Of a stretch of DNA of 64,000 nucleotides, positions 1 through 10,727 are shown piece after piece. The notes beneath the pieces are model-generated. The model saw nothing but the letters and a program-made list of their open reading frames with translations. It ran no database searches and was not told where the DNA came from. The DNA is from Mycogone perniciosa (taxonomy: Eukaryota > Ascomycota > Sordariomycetes > Hypocreales > Hypocreaceae). Each line of letters starts with the position of its first letter. The first letter of the stretch is position 1. The position numbers and the translations under genes are program-made. The DNA lies in NCBI GenBank assembly GCA_025331125.1, contig JAOALB010000038.1, forward strand, positions 105,482 through 169,481, written 5' to 3'.

Positions 1-3000
1 CGGCCACCGGGACGAAGAAGGGACCGTACATTGCGTAGGGGTAGCATGAATAACCTGTCGAGTAAAAGGGTTAATACGCCAAGTATAACCAATATCAACT
101 TGGTCTGTCTCGAACTCACGTTTGAAGCCACGATGATATCATAGCATCCATTTTCGAAACCCTGGGCGACTGGGTCCAGTGAGATATCCAATGCCTTATA
201 TGCGAGGCCTTCATAATTTGCAAGTCTCTTCTTGGCCGCATTGAAGAAACCAGCGGAGATATCGGTAAAGACATATTCAGAGTACATTCGCAAGCCACGC
301 TTTGAAGTCAGGGCTTCGAGCACTTTTACCGTGGTACCTCCTGTCCCTGCACCAATTTCCAGTACACGTAGAGTTGGCTGCGAATGTGCATAGAGTGACA
401 AGAGGTTCGTTAGGCTCTCAGTGTTGTCGAGACAGTTGTAAATATTGGCCAGTCCGCCATCCTCGACGAGCACATGGATCGGATCCACCTTGCCCGTGAA
501 AATATCGCGAATATTGTCCCCCTCCGACAGGTTTCTGACTGTTCGGCAAAATCTTTGAGCTTGAGCATCGCCAGAAGCATGGACTTCAGCCCAAATGGCA
601 TTAAAAATATGTTGTCGAGCGTCTGCATCCAATAATGCCCACTTTTGGGCATCTGGGACTGTTATTGCCCATTTACCCTCCCTCATGCGAGCTTTCTGCC
701 GCTGGAGCCATGTGGTCTGCTTGGATAGATGGCCACTTGGACGAGGCAGCAACTCCAAGGCGTCCAAGGTGCGCAAGATACAGAGACATGTCATCGTCTC
801 CATCGTCAACCTCGATGAATCCTGACTAGCCGGCTGTGTGATATAGTCTATAGGATCTGAGTAATTGATATCGGGGCGCCATTCTAAACGCGCAGCGGCC
901 ATCGACTCTGCGGTATCTTCTGGTCCAACGCTATCGAGAGGTTCTATGGTTACATCCCTTATGAGGATTACAATATCGTTTCCTTGAGTGGCGGCCGTCG
1001 CCTCGCCCTTGACTGTATCGCCAGGAGTGAGACGAGCGACTGCCGTGGCGATGAGCGTGGAGTTGGTAGGTTTCACGGCGATGTAGTCAATGGAAGAAGG
1101 GACAAAAAGGGCATTGAGATGGTGAGTCACCCCACGTACAGCGGCAACAGAAACAAGTTGCAGGCAGGCGTCGACTGCCGTTGGGTGGACGGCGTACCTA
1201 GACTGGTGATGACTGTCGTCTCCGCAAATGGCTGCAGCTGCTGCGGTCTCAGTAGGGTTGGCGGATATATTCTCTAGGCTCTGGAAATGAGGCCCGAAGT
1301 TCAAGCCCAAAGTCTTGTTCCGCTTATACCAGGATGAGGCCGGCAGAAGCCTTGAGAAGGGAATAATCTCCCCTTTTCCAAGTGAGCTAGTCCAAATGCC
1401 AGCCTTAGCTTCGACGACGCAGTGCTGAGTCCAGGTTGACTTATTCAGAGAGACAACAGAAAACTCAAACCATGAGGATGTGTCGTTGTCCGTTAGTCGA
1501 CATGGTTTCATGGTGGTGATGATTTCCAGCCTTTCCGACTCTGGTAGAATCAGGGGTACCTTGATGATCATGTTGCGCAGACAGTACTCTTCTGAGTCGG
1601 TAATCTGGCGGATGGCTTCTCCCACCATGGCAACATAGCCAGCGCAAGGGAACACAATGTCGTCATAGAGTCTGTGGTCGCTAATCCATGACACGTCTGT
1701 AGTGTTTAACAGGTTTCTCCACGCTGGCTCTATTTCGCTAGCCTCTAGGCATCTCGAGCCCAACAGCTCGTGATGAGGGTGCTTCTTTCCCCTCCATGCC
1801 TTTGAGAGGCGGCTCTCATTCCAGTACTCGGAGCTATGGTTCCATGGATAGTTGGGCAGATCAACCGCAATGCGGCCTTTCGGGTTGATAAAGGAAAAGT
1901 CCACGGCGTAGCCATGGCCAAAGAGCCGTCCGATCGAGGTGATCATGGCTATAGAAGCATCATCACCTCTGGTCAGTGTCGGGATATAGATCGGAGACCG
2001 TCCTGGGTTTTGTTGGAAGATCTGGCGAAGAGGACCTTTGAGGGCGGAATGCGTCCCAATCTCGATGAACGTGAGGTCTCCCTGGAAATCGCTCAAGAGT
2101 TCCTGCACGGCATCATTGAATAAGACCGGAGATTCGAGGTTACACTTCCAATAGGAAGCTCCAATCTGATCCCTGAGAGCTCCATCGACGCTCGAGTAAA
2201 AAGGAACAGCGGTCCCTCTCTCAATATACCACGGCATTAACATTTCTAGGTAAGTCCCTCCAATCTCACGCATATGGTCTAAAGCATGAAGAGATGTATA
2301 GTCAGTGAAGGTGAAAACGAATAGATCGGATTCTTCCGTGACTTACGTGAATGATAGGCTATGTTCACACTCAATTTTCGGATGAATGTTCCGGGCACCT
2401 TGGCTGCAATGGCTTCTAGGATTTGGTCCAGAGCATCCACATCACCAGATAGTGTAACGCTGTTGGGACTGTTTTGGCAGGCTATCACGACACCATCAAG
2501 GAGGAATGGAGAGACGGCTTGCTGGCCGAGGCCGACAGCCGCCATGCCGCCTTGACGGGTGACTTGTGTGGAAGCCAGACCTTTGTAATAAGCTATCGAG
2601 ATAGCTTCGGAGGCAGTGATGGCCTTTGCAGCATATGCGCATGCAGTTTCTCCACTAGAGTGACCGACAACTGCAGTTGGAGATACGTTGCATCTAGCGA
2701 GATAGTTTACCAAGGCAACCTGTACCGCTGTGCAGAGCGGTTGAGAATACTGAGCCTCGTTCATCAAGTTGATCAAAGGGTCAGTCTCCGGCGAGCAAAG
2801 AAGTCCTTAATATGGGTCAGCAGAGCCTAAAAGATGAAAGATGACGGGGGAAGAGACTGACCCATAATAGTCCAGTTTGGAGGCTCCTTCAAGCTCTGCA
2901 ATGCATAGTCCATCTCTTGGATGTCTTGGCGGAAGGAAGGGCAGCTTTCAACGAGTTCCTTTGCCATGCCAGCCCACTGAGCACCTTGGCCAGTAAAGAC

Positions 3001-4892
3001 ATACACCAAATCTCGAGAGCCGCCGCCGCGAAGCGTCGGGAAAGTCTCTGGTTTGGAGAGCTTGCCTCCGTTGCCGATGAGAAAGGTCCTCTGAGGTAGA
3101 TGCTCCCTGCGAGTTCCCAGAGTTGTTGCAATACTGTCGATAGAGTCAGGTCTGGCTTCGATGTACTGGTGCAGCGATTCGATTCGTCTGTGTAGCGACT
3201 CTGAGTCATTTGCCGACAGCGGAAGTAGTCGTGGAGTATGATGTATCGCGGAAAGCTCGTTCATCTTTTGATCAATGCCATCAATGTGGTCGCCATTGAT
3301 GTGGCCGTTCACCTTGCCGCCGATCCCATTGCACACGCCATGAGTGGGAGCTGGCGAGTAAGTTTTGTATAGAGTAGCCGATTCAATGATAGCCTGGAGA
3401 TATCCTATCAGTAATGTACATACTTTCAGACCTCATTTTTTGCTTGCTCACATGTGCATTGGAGCCTCCAACACCAAAATTGCTGATGCTAGCTCTAATG
3501 GGACGGTCCTTTGGCCACGGCGTTGGCTCAACTGGAACACGAAGGTTGCCTTTCTCAAAGGGTACTATCGAAAGTCGTTAGTCCGACCCTAGCAAACATC
3601 TCAGAGAATAAAATACTCACTTTTCGGGTTTCCATTCATGAAGTTGATATTAGGAGGGATCATTTCGTTCTCCACGGCCAAGACAACCTTGATGAGACTT
3701 GAGAGGCCTGACGCACCTCCACTGTGCCCAATATTCGGTTTAACCTGGAAAGAATTAGTAACTTTCCAGATGTCTCCGCTAGGCCCGTCGATAAAACACT
3801 TGCCGATCCGATGAATGTCTCAGTTTCGCCACCAAAGACTGCTGCAACCGCAGTAGTCTCTATCGCATCCCCTGTCTGCGTACCAGTTCCGTGACACTCG
3901 ACGAGAGGAGTTTGCGCGAGCTCGCTGCCATGAATGCCAGCGACCTCATAGGCTCTTCGGATCAATTTTACCTGTGCCTCAACGCTGGGGATTGACATGC
4001 CCGGTGTCTTGCCGTCGAAATTGGTGGCGGTTGAGCGAATAACAGCTCGGATAGGGTCTCCGTCGCGCAGCGCGTCGTCTAGCAATTTGATGAAGACTGC
4101 GGAAACTCCTTCTCCTCTTCCATAGCCATCTGCTGCAGCGTCAAAGGTCTTGCAAAACCCGGAGGGGGATAAGGCACCCTGATCTGCCAACATTTTCGTT
4201 ATCGACGGTGTCATGATCAAGTTTGAACCAGCGACAATAGCTCCGGTGCATTCACCACTGTACAGTGCCTGACAGGCATTGTGAAGACTAGTAAGAGATG
4301 CAGAGCAGGCAGTACGAATGGTCATGCTGATTGTAGGATGTGGTTAGCCCAATCCACGACTCTCAGAACTGCACCGGAAGCAAACAATAACTAACCTTGG
4401 CCCCTTTAAATCATACTCATAAGAAATGCGATTAGATAGTGCAAAGTCCGAACCGCCATAAATAGCATACATGTTCGAGGTTTCCGGAGCCTTTTCGAGC
4501 ATGTCATGCCAGCCTTCCCCAAAGGATCCAACGAAACAGCCAATATTGCTTCCCCTCCAGTTGCCTTGGCCGGATCGCTCCATACACTCCCAAACAACCT
4601 CAAGTAAAAGACGTAGCTGGGGGTCAAGTATCTCAACTTCAGCTTTCTTCATGGAGAAAAAAGATGCATCAAACGCTTTCAGGTTCTCTTGGAGAAAGTA
4701 GCCGTGATTGGGGCGAAGCTGGTTATTGTGAAATGCTTCCACGTTGAAGCGATCTTCAGGCACATGGCAATGGCCATTTTTCTTGTTGATCATGAGATCC
4801 CAAAATGCTTCCGGTGTGGTAATTCCACCTGGGAGTCTTACCCCCATACCGACTGTGGCGACCGGACGTGAGGGATCTTGTTGGATCTCCAT
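1..4892 (-). CDS. Highly reducing type I polyketide synthase (KS-AT-DH-MT..., partial at left edge)
   Basis: Iterative PKS that builds and reduces a polyketide chain in the cytosol; product unknown. Start ATG at 4892. Exons 4892-4396, 4326-3804, 3744-3621, 3564-3452, 3393-2862, 2805-2347, 2278-120, 54-1; the phases of all seven full exons agree, giving 1469 residues before the last. KS: catalytic Cys about residue 173 (TIRTACSAS), ECHGTGT and KPNIGHS. AT: GHSSGE, Ser about 646, then AYHSHHM. DH: His about 951 in DHRLYDDIVFP (the usual HxxxG Gly is Asp) and HPTAVDACLQ. C-methyltransferase: LEIGAGTGG from about 1389. ER, KR and ACP would lie beyond the edge. The intron 3803-3745 is best read as GC-AG, since it rejoins IGS to VKPNIGHS. 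In the last exon the motifs NVIHATP and RNVRSLLRPGG lie in different frames, so the gene may be broken there. Family certain; functionality unsure. Confidence 0.93.
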
Positions 4893-5289
4893 CGTTAAAG
4901 ACAAAGTTTATAGACAGATTGATAAACAACACTATAATTAATAGCTTTGTATACTGATATAGAAATTTAATGCAAAATATTAGGCCAATGATCGCATTTT
5001 TAGCAATTACTGCGACGGTACCAAGTGTTTATGTCAGTCACAGGTTAACAGTTGTTGTACCCATATGTGGATCGTAAATAATTGAATTCAACGCTCTTAG
5101 TGATCCCAAGTTAGGTGAGAACGGCTGCTGCTTAAATATATGAAAACTAGCTAACAATTGATCTCGCATACCAGAGCTCTTGTATATGATTGTTGCGCAA
5201 AACACTTAGGTAGTCAGTCTGAATATATTACGAAAATAGGGTATTATGTGTACCTGAATCACCACTTTATTACACCATGATGTGTGTCT

Positions 5290-5431
5290 GGTGACTTGCT
5301 CTCTCCATCACAATTGCTTCCCTTCCCAGCCCTTTTCTCATAAAAGCTGAACGACGCGCGTTCTGTCTCACATCTCAGACAATAACAAGCTCCCTTGCAT
5401 AACCTCTTCCTCATTATTCCGACAAGACCGA
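5290..5431 (-). repeat. Diverged inverted duplication, arm 1
   Basis: Read on the minus strand this arm contains TGCAAGGGAGC, then GAGACAGAACGCG and a frame encoding ETERASFSFYEK. The plus strand at 5764-5890 contains TGCAAGGGAGC, GAAACAGAACGCG and ETERGAFSLYDK. Peptide-level conservation with DNA divergence suggests both arms descend from one coding sequence, by gene duplication or from a mobile element. The parent family is not recognised. Confidence 0.55.
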
Positions 5432-5763
5432 CGTCATCCGACAACAATCTCGTACTAATTAATAACAGTTCTATTATTAAAAGGATTTATTATTATTATA
5501 GACTTACTATTATTATGATCTATAAATCCTTACAATAAATGTATTGTTAGACTTTAATCTATCAAGGTTAGGGTTAGTCTAGGAAAATGAAATTCGGATG
5601 CAAGTTCCACTAATACAGGACCCACCAACGGGTATCTATATGTTACGCAAAATGGTTATATAGTTAATCTGAAGTATGTTATAGGGCTAAGCCAGATCGG
5701 TCATCCAAATGCCGTATAATTATCGGATAATGTCAGTTTAGTTGTTGAAGTGGCTGGAAATTG

Positions 5764-5890
5764 GGCATGCAAGGGAGCCTATAGGTGAAACAGAACGCGG
5801 GGCGTTCTCCTTGTATGACAAAATGTCTGGAAGAGAATCCAATGAGGATCAAGAAAGAAGTAAAAAGTGCACAGACATTGGAATTTCAGC
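5764..5890 (+). repeat. Diverged inverted duplication, arm 2
   Basis: Partner of the minus-strand arm at 5290-5431, about 330 bp away in opposite orientation. The open frame here runs through ETERGAFSLYDK to a stop near 5911. There is no start codon in a convincing context, so it is probably a gene fragment rather than an expressed gene. Confidence 0.55.
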
Positions 5891-6196
5891 TGCCCAAGAT
5901 GCCCTATTACTGTGATATATGTTGAAACTGACTACGTAATCTGACACAGCACCACATGGCTTACTACAATCTACTATGCAACCAAATGTATTACTGTATT
6001 ATACGTATTCCCCTCATCTTCTTCCCTCTTCCTCTCCTCCCTTTATTACATCAACCCACAGCTCACATCTCACAGTGCCGCAAAACTGGATTGGTGTGAA
6101 ATGCCTTAAGACTCTCCAAACCCACCAACGGGTTCAGACGACAGACCCTTGTGTACCATCGGGAGGCTCAACCTTGATATCCCCAGCATTCTCTGC

Positions 6197-7305
6197 TTAG
6201 CCCATATGCGACCAGTCATACATGATGTATCGAAGTTCCTCTTGTGTTAAGTGCTGACTCCCTTGTGAGGATCCCTTGATTATTCTAAAGCCCTTCGCCG
6301 CGATGACTCCATCCATGTTTCCAGTGAATGGACTCTTCAAGTAGAATGCAGTATTTTTTAACTAATAAAAAGATAGTTTTGTTTTACTTTTTACTTGATT
6401 GACTGCATAAAACGTCTGCGCTGTGTTCTCTAGGTCTTCGCCAAGGAGCCTTGTACACCCGGGAGTAACGCCAGAGATGTTCTCGAAAGTTTCGTTGACG
6501 AAAGGGACATCCTCTCTATTTGAATCAAAGACACGCCCGTGAAGGAAATTTCTTGCACAGCTTTTCTCAGGGTTCTTTTCTGACCAGTGGATAGGAGTTG
6601 GCACACGCTCTGATCTTCTCCAGTGCCGCGGCCGCGGGACAGCAGTCATGAAAACCTCGTTCACAGCGTTTCCCACCAATACCCCACATGTTTCTCTTTA
6701 CTGTTGCAAACTATCACTCTAGGTCTAGTAACATTATCTGCTGTAGTGTCCACAATACCTTCAAGGGGTCCAGCTTCCAAGTCCACCCACGCCGGCTTGT
6801 GGAGTTCTCTTTCATGCATGTAGCTGAGTTGAACGAAATTTCCGCTAGCCACTTGAGGGAGCTGCTTTACGATCTCAGGCGCCAACAATCGAAGAGATTC
6901 GGTAGAAAATTCCTTCTTCTGGCCGTCAAATTCTTTGCAAATTGAGGTGGAAAGATGACCCAGTTTCTGTCGGGGGAAGAGAGGACCTCGACTACGCATA
7001 TCGTCATTGATGGTGGTGGGCAAGCCACCCACAATCAGAGGCCACAACATCGTTGGCAGTTCCGAAACGTGCAAGTTCAAATAGGATCTATTTCGACCCA
7101 CGGCGAAGCTAGTGGTTCGAGGAAGGATTTTCAGAGGCATTTCGCAAGCTTCTCCTTCAAAAATGTTAACATTATTGTCTCGCAGGTCAAAAGGCGGGGG
7201 GTATGTCTTGAGCTTTTCGGGGTCAGCGGGACTGAGGTATCTGGAAAGAGTGTCATGGTGGGCGGTTAAACCGGCTCTGGAGCAAGAAAGAAGGATTATT
7301 GTCTA
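6197..7305 (-). pseudogene. Relic of an unrecognised gene
   Basis: Coding-like sequence in several pieces. The first piece enters with no in-frame ATG (frame through HHDTLSRYLSPADPEKLK, closed upstream by a stop near 7306) and runs to a TGA at about 6661. A second piece (about 6679-6425) is in another frame and overlaps it. A third, reached by a plausible intron from about 6405 (GTAAAA) to about 6340 (TTGAAG), ends ...EELRYIMYDWSHMG at 6197. An intron near 6700-6610 could join pieces one and two, but the lack of an N-terminus next to the F-box gene suggests 5' truncation. No domain recognised. Confidence 0.4.
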
Positions 7306-7317
7306 GGTTGCCGACCC

Positions 7318-8697
7318 TCAAAGCGGCCTTTTTCTCCTCCACTGCCGTGATGTCATACACTCAGCGTCATCGCACCAAAGCACATAGCGAGTTTTCCCAT
7401 CCTCTTCAATATGATACGACTCGGGAGCTAGCAGCCGGACCCAGCTCGAATCACTCGGTCTTGTAAAACTTGTACAAGTTTTTCGCCTCAACAGCACCAC
7501 ATCACCATCCCGCTCCCATTCATATTTCGTGATGCAGTCTGAGCACTTGATTGAATGTTCGATAGGCTGGATAATTCGGAGCCCCCCCCTGGACTGGTCG
7601 GCCCCGAGCAGCGTACCCGCCTGATCGCCCCCATTCTTCTTGTAGTAACACAAACAACACCCCCACCCTTCACAGCGATATGACTTGTGCATGACAGGGA
7701 GATCTTGACTTATGCAAACACAACGATTGGGGTCGAATGCTCGTAGAATTCCATCCTTGTTAGGTGTCATGTGTGGACACAGATTAACTTTTTGTCCAAG
7801 TTCGTCCAACTTGAGCTTGTTTTGGATGTTTCTGAGAGTTGTATGTTGCCCAGCTTTGAGATCTAGTGGTGAAATCAGCCATCCAAGATTGAAGTACACA
7901 CTGACCCCTTCGTCTTTTCGCATTTCCACATAAGGGTACATCGGATGCTGCCACAAAGAGCTATTAGACTGGTTTCGCCTATGTGACTCATGACGGCATT
8001 CAAATTTGTATGTCAAAGAATTGCCGTCCCCGCATTCGTTTACGACCCTTTCAACATCCTTCCACGAGATGGTCTTGTGCTGGCAAAGACGTACGTATCC
8101 TTCTCGACCGATACACGCTCTCTGTTGGCGCCTGGCGCGTCGCTGAGCAGATGAAAACAGAACCTTTGGGTGGTTCCTTTTACACACACCACAATACATG
8201 GGTTGGTGCAACCGAACCCGAGCAGATTCTCTTTTTCCAGAACCCAGTGTCGACAGGCAGTTCTGACAGAAGATGGCCTTCTGTAGGATAGCTTCCAGCT
8301 GAAGACGCGTATTTGATTCGAGATGGATTTCCGATACCCCTAGATATCTATATTCGGAGAGTCCCCCTGAATTCCATACATAACCTCTTCTCAGGTGCGC
8401 AAACTCCGGCCGGATGAAAAGCAACATGAACCTCCGACAGGACTGACGGAGCAAGTAGAAATCGATGGGCTCTAAATAAGCCATTATCTCCAATGCCAGC
8501 TCGGTTGGGAGTTGATATATGCTGCTCTTGAAGTTGTTTTTGTATGCGATGACCCACGAATCCTTCTCCCGCTGATCTTCTTGTTCTTCGGCCGCGGAGT
8601 CTCCATGCCGCCTCACAAGACGCTTGGCTTTGCGGCTTTTTGGGGCCGGCTTTGCTGCATTTCTCCGGAGCCCCGACCTTAGGACCATCGACGACAT
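7318..8697 (-). CDS. F-box protein with Cys-rich C-terminal region (paralogue of 25368-26912)
   Basis: Single-exon gene of 459 residues from the ATG at 8697; an in-frame ATG at 8781 would add 28 residues of low complexity and is less likely. A basic N-terminus is followed by an F-box at about residues 60-95 (IYQLPTELALEIMAYLEP), which in this family binds Skp1 and recruits substrates to SCF ubiquitin ligases. The rest has spaced Cys pairs: CQNC...MYCGVC, GREGYVRLC, CEGWGCCLC, CSDC and LWCDDAEC, which could bind zinc. It is clearly homologous to the gene at 25.4-26.9 kb (shared CIGREGYVR, PMYCG and LWCDD). Substrate unknown. Confidence 0.85.
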   Translation of the reverse strand: MSSMVLRSGLRRNAAKPAPKSRKAKRLVRRHGDSAAEEQEDQREKDSWVIAYKNNFKSSIYQLPTELALEIMAYLEPIDFYLLRQSCRRFMLLFIRPEFAHLRRGYVWNSGGLSEYRYLGVSEIHLESNTRLQLEAILQKAIFCQNCLSTLGSGKRESARVRLHQPMYCGVCKRNHPKVLFSSAQRRARRQQRACIGREGYVRLCQHKTISWKDVERVVNECGDGNSLTYKFECRHESHRRNQSNSSLWQHPMYPYVEMRKDEGVSVYFNLGWLISPLDLKAGQHTTLRNIQNKLKLDELGQKVNLCPHMTPNKDGILRAFDPNRCVCISQDLPVMHKSYRCEGWGCCLCYYKKNGGDQAGTLLGADQSRGGLRIIQPIEHSIKCSDCITKYEWERDGDVVLLRRKTCTSFTRPSDSSWVRLLAPESYHIEEDGKTRYVLWCDDAECMTSRQWRRKRPL

Positions 8698-9268
8698 GAT
8701 GGAAAAGGGAGGCAAAAGTTGTGTATGATGGCGGTGATGGTGGATAGGGAAGAGGGTGAGGAAGAAAGATTGGCGGCGCAACGAGAAGGTGAGAAATAAA
8801 AAAGGCTAAACAACTCTAAATTTAAAATTTGGTAGCCTAGATTCGGCGTGTTGTGTACGAAGTACCATTTCTACTACCATTGCATAGAACTCTAACTGCT
8901 AAGCAGGCGAACTCCGATTACTACAGATTGCTCCCATTGTTGGATGGCTCTGATTACTACGGGTAACTCTTATTGCTGTATATGACTGTTATTTCTACAA
9001 ATAGCTCTCTTAACTATGGATAACTCTTATCCAGTAGCTGTCCACAAAACATAAAAACGCTCCGGATACTCTCCAGTAAATTCTGAGATTAAAGTGAGAT
9101 GCTGCTGAGGCTATAAGGCAATGAACCCTTATGCCTTAGGCAGTCATGCATAGCGCGAGAAGGCAGCCGTTTGCCTTTTTTGTTTGTGTATTTATTTAGA
9201 AAGTCACACCACTTGACCCTCACACTCTCGCTTTTCCAACCCCTTCAACTTTTGCATCAACCGCCACC
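8698..9268. other. Intergenic, divergent promoters
   Basis: Between divergent F-box and hypothetical genes. AT-rich from 8820 onward, with one TACGAAGTA motif copy at 8856-8864. A run of related short units (near-repeats of GATTACTACGG and AACTCTTAT) lies at 8900-9035. No gene seen. Confidence 0.6.
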
Positions 9269-10431
9269 ATGGAGAAAGAACCAGAAACTCCATCGAGTGA
9301 TGAGCAACCTGCGGCTCGTCAAGAGACGAGGAAGGCCCCCGCGGACAATGAGCCATCTGCTATCCCCTCAGCAACCAAACAAGAGCCCTTGAGCGATGAG
9401 CAGTCGGCGCCCTCTGCAGCTACGGGACAAGGATCGAAAGGTCCTGCGGGTAATAAGAAGCCTAAAGCTACTTCCAAGAAAAAGAGCAAACTCACCTCAG
9501 CCCAAGTCGCAGCGTACAAGGACCTATTCTGTGATGCCGTCGACTCTATGGTCCGCGTCAAAATCTCTCCCTCCGAAACACCCGCAACTACGAGCAAGGA
9601 CTCGCCAGATGACGGAAAATCCTTGACCGTTTACAAGAAGAAGAGCGATCTCACGCCGGGTCAGATTGCAACATGCGAGGCCATCTTCTCCCGTGTTGTG
9701 CAGACTCTACCCGGCGCCAAAGCCAAACCATCGCACATGGACGCTTTCTAGCAAGAGGTGTTCCGTGAATGGAAGAGCTCAGAGAAACCGGCGCCCAAGC
9801 TGTTCCGCCCTCCACAACAGCCCACGTACATGCGCGTGGGAACAGCTGAACTTGACCCCAATGTTGAACGGTATGAACCCAACATCATCATGGCAGTGAG
9901 AATGTTGACGCTGACCACCATCCACATCTTTCTAGTCTACCCATACCCGCTTACGCTTTTCTTGTTGTGGATACTTGCTGGGAAGGCGAGGCGTTCGCTC
10001 TTGTTTGGCTGTGGATTTCGATGCACCGCCCCATTCGTCTGAACCAAGTCATCTTCGCTGAGGGTAGAAATGCCGAGTCCTGTCTTGCAGACGCCTTCAT
10101 GGAGTTTGACCGGGAGGAGTTCCGTCGTATCTGTCAGTGGAACAGCACGATGGCGGTTTACGTCGTCCGTCGCCGAATCCATTTCTGGGCCGTGAACGGG
10201 TACAGCTACGACGAATTGAGTGATACGCGCATGAAGAAAGAAGATCGGCTTTTGGAAAGGGAGCATAATCTCTTGGAGGAACTGGAGGAGTTCATTCTGT
10301 GCCGGAACCTCTTGCACACGAACCACTGCCTCCCCGAGGGGGGCCGAGTTGAGAAGCTTCTGGCTGAGAAGAGTCATCTTTTTGCCGACTTTGAGGTTTC
10401 TTTTGCTCAGGTTCCTTTGGATGAGGACTGA
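9269..10431 (+). pseudogene. Interrupted hypothetical gene (TAG at 9749, later frame change)
   Basis: ATG at 9269 follows CCGCCACC, a good context. The first part is hydrophilic, rich in Ser/Pro/Lys, with two related segments (KKKSKLTSAQVAAYKDLF and KKKSDLTPGQIATCEAIF) suggesting internal duplication. TAG at 9749-9751 (TTC TAG CAA GAG) ends it at 160 residues, but the same frame stays coding-like through FREWKSSEKPAPKLFRPP to about 9897. A second coding block (about 9938-10431: VVDTCWEGEAFALVWLWISM to VPLDED) is in another frame. A GTGAGA...TCTAG intron (9897-9936) is only about 40 nt and gives the wrong phase; GTACAT at 9828 would give the right phase. One C-to-T change from CAG explains the stop. 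Decayed gene or readthrough gene; family not recognised. Confidence 0.5.
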
Positions 10432-10653
10432 AGCCGACAAGATGTCAGGATTTGCAACGTGGATATCACACATGTGCAACTAGTTATGCCAAAGTTTGCG
10501 ACCATGTAGTCGCCCTGTTTACCTCCCTGGCCCCTATCAACCTCGACGTGCAAAATCAACATGAAAAATGCCAAAACATAATGTGACTTGTACTAAATGC
10601 CCAGTTGACCAAGTTCCAAAAAAAATACAAAAAGCGACAAAAAGAAAGGTCAT

Positions 10654-10727
10654 CTCCTCCGGGAAGGCTCGAACTTCCAACCTCCTGATTAACAGTCAGA
10701 CGCGCTAGCCAATTGCGCCACAGAGGA
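10654..10727 (-). tRNA. tRNA-Asn (GTT)
   Basis: A 74-nt cloverleaf read on the minus strand. The acceptor TCCTCTG pairs with CGGAGGA with one G-U; the D-arm contains TGGCGCAATTGGCTAGCGCG; the anticodon stem TCTGA/TCAGG encloses loop CTGTTAA with anticodon GTT; the T-arm is GGAAG-TTCGAGC-CTTCC; discriminator G. No intron. A T-rich stretch follows on the minus strand (10640-10618), suiting Pol III termination. Confidence 0.95.

Larger units (their letters stand above)
4893..6196. other. AT-rich spacer upstream of the PKS
   Basis: About 1.3 kb that must include the PKS promoter. It is AT-rich, especially 5455-5540, and holds the inverted duplication listed separately. Near 4998-5030 there is a copy of a repeat also seen at about 54070 (core TAGCAATTA followed by ACGGTAC). 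I see no complete gene; the 62-codon minus frame at 5259-5447 lies inside one duplication arm. Confidence 0.6.

Noticed and set aside
4300..4326. KS active site reads TIRTACSAS instead of TIDTACSSS
   Set aside because: A basic residue before TxCS is, to my knowledge, normal in one clade of fungal reducing PKSs; the catalytic Cys, both His motifs and their spacing are intact, so I do not call the KS inactive.
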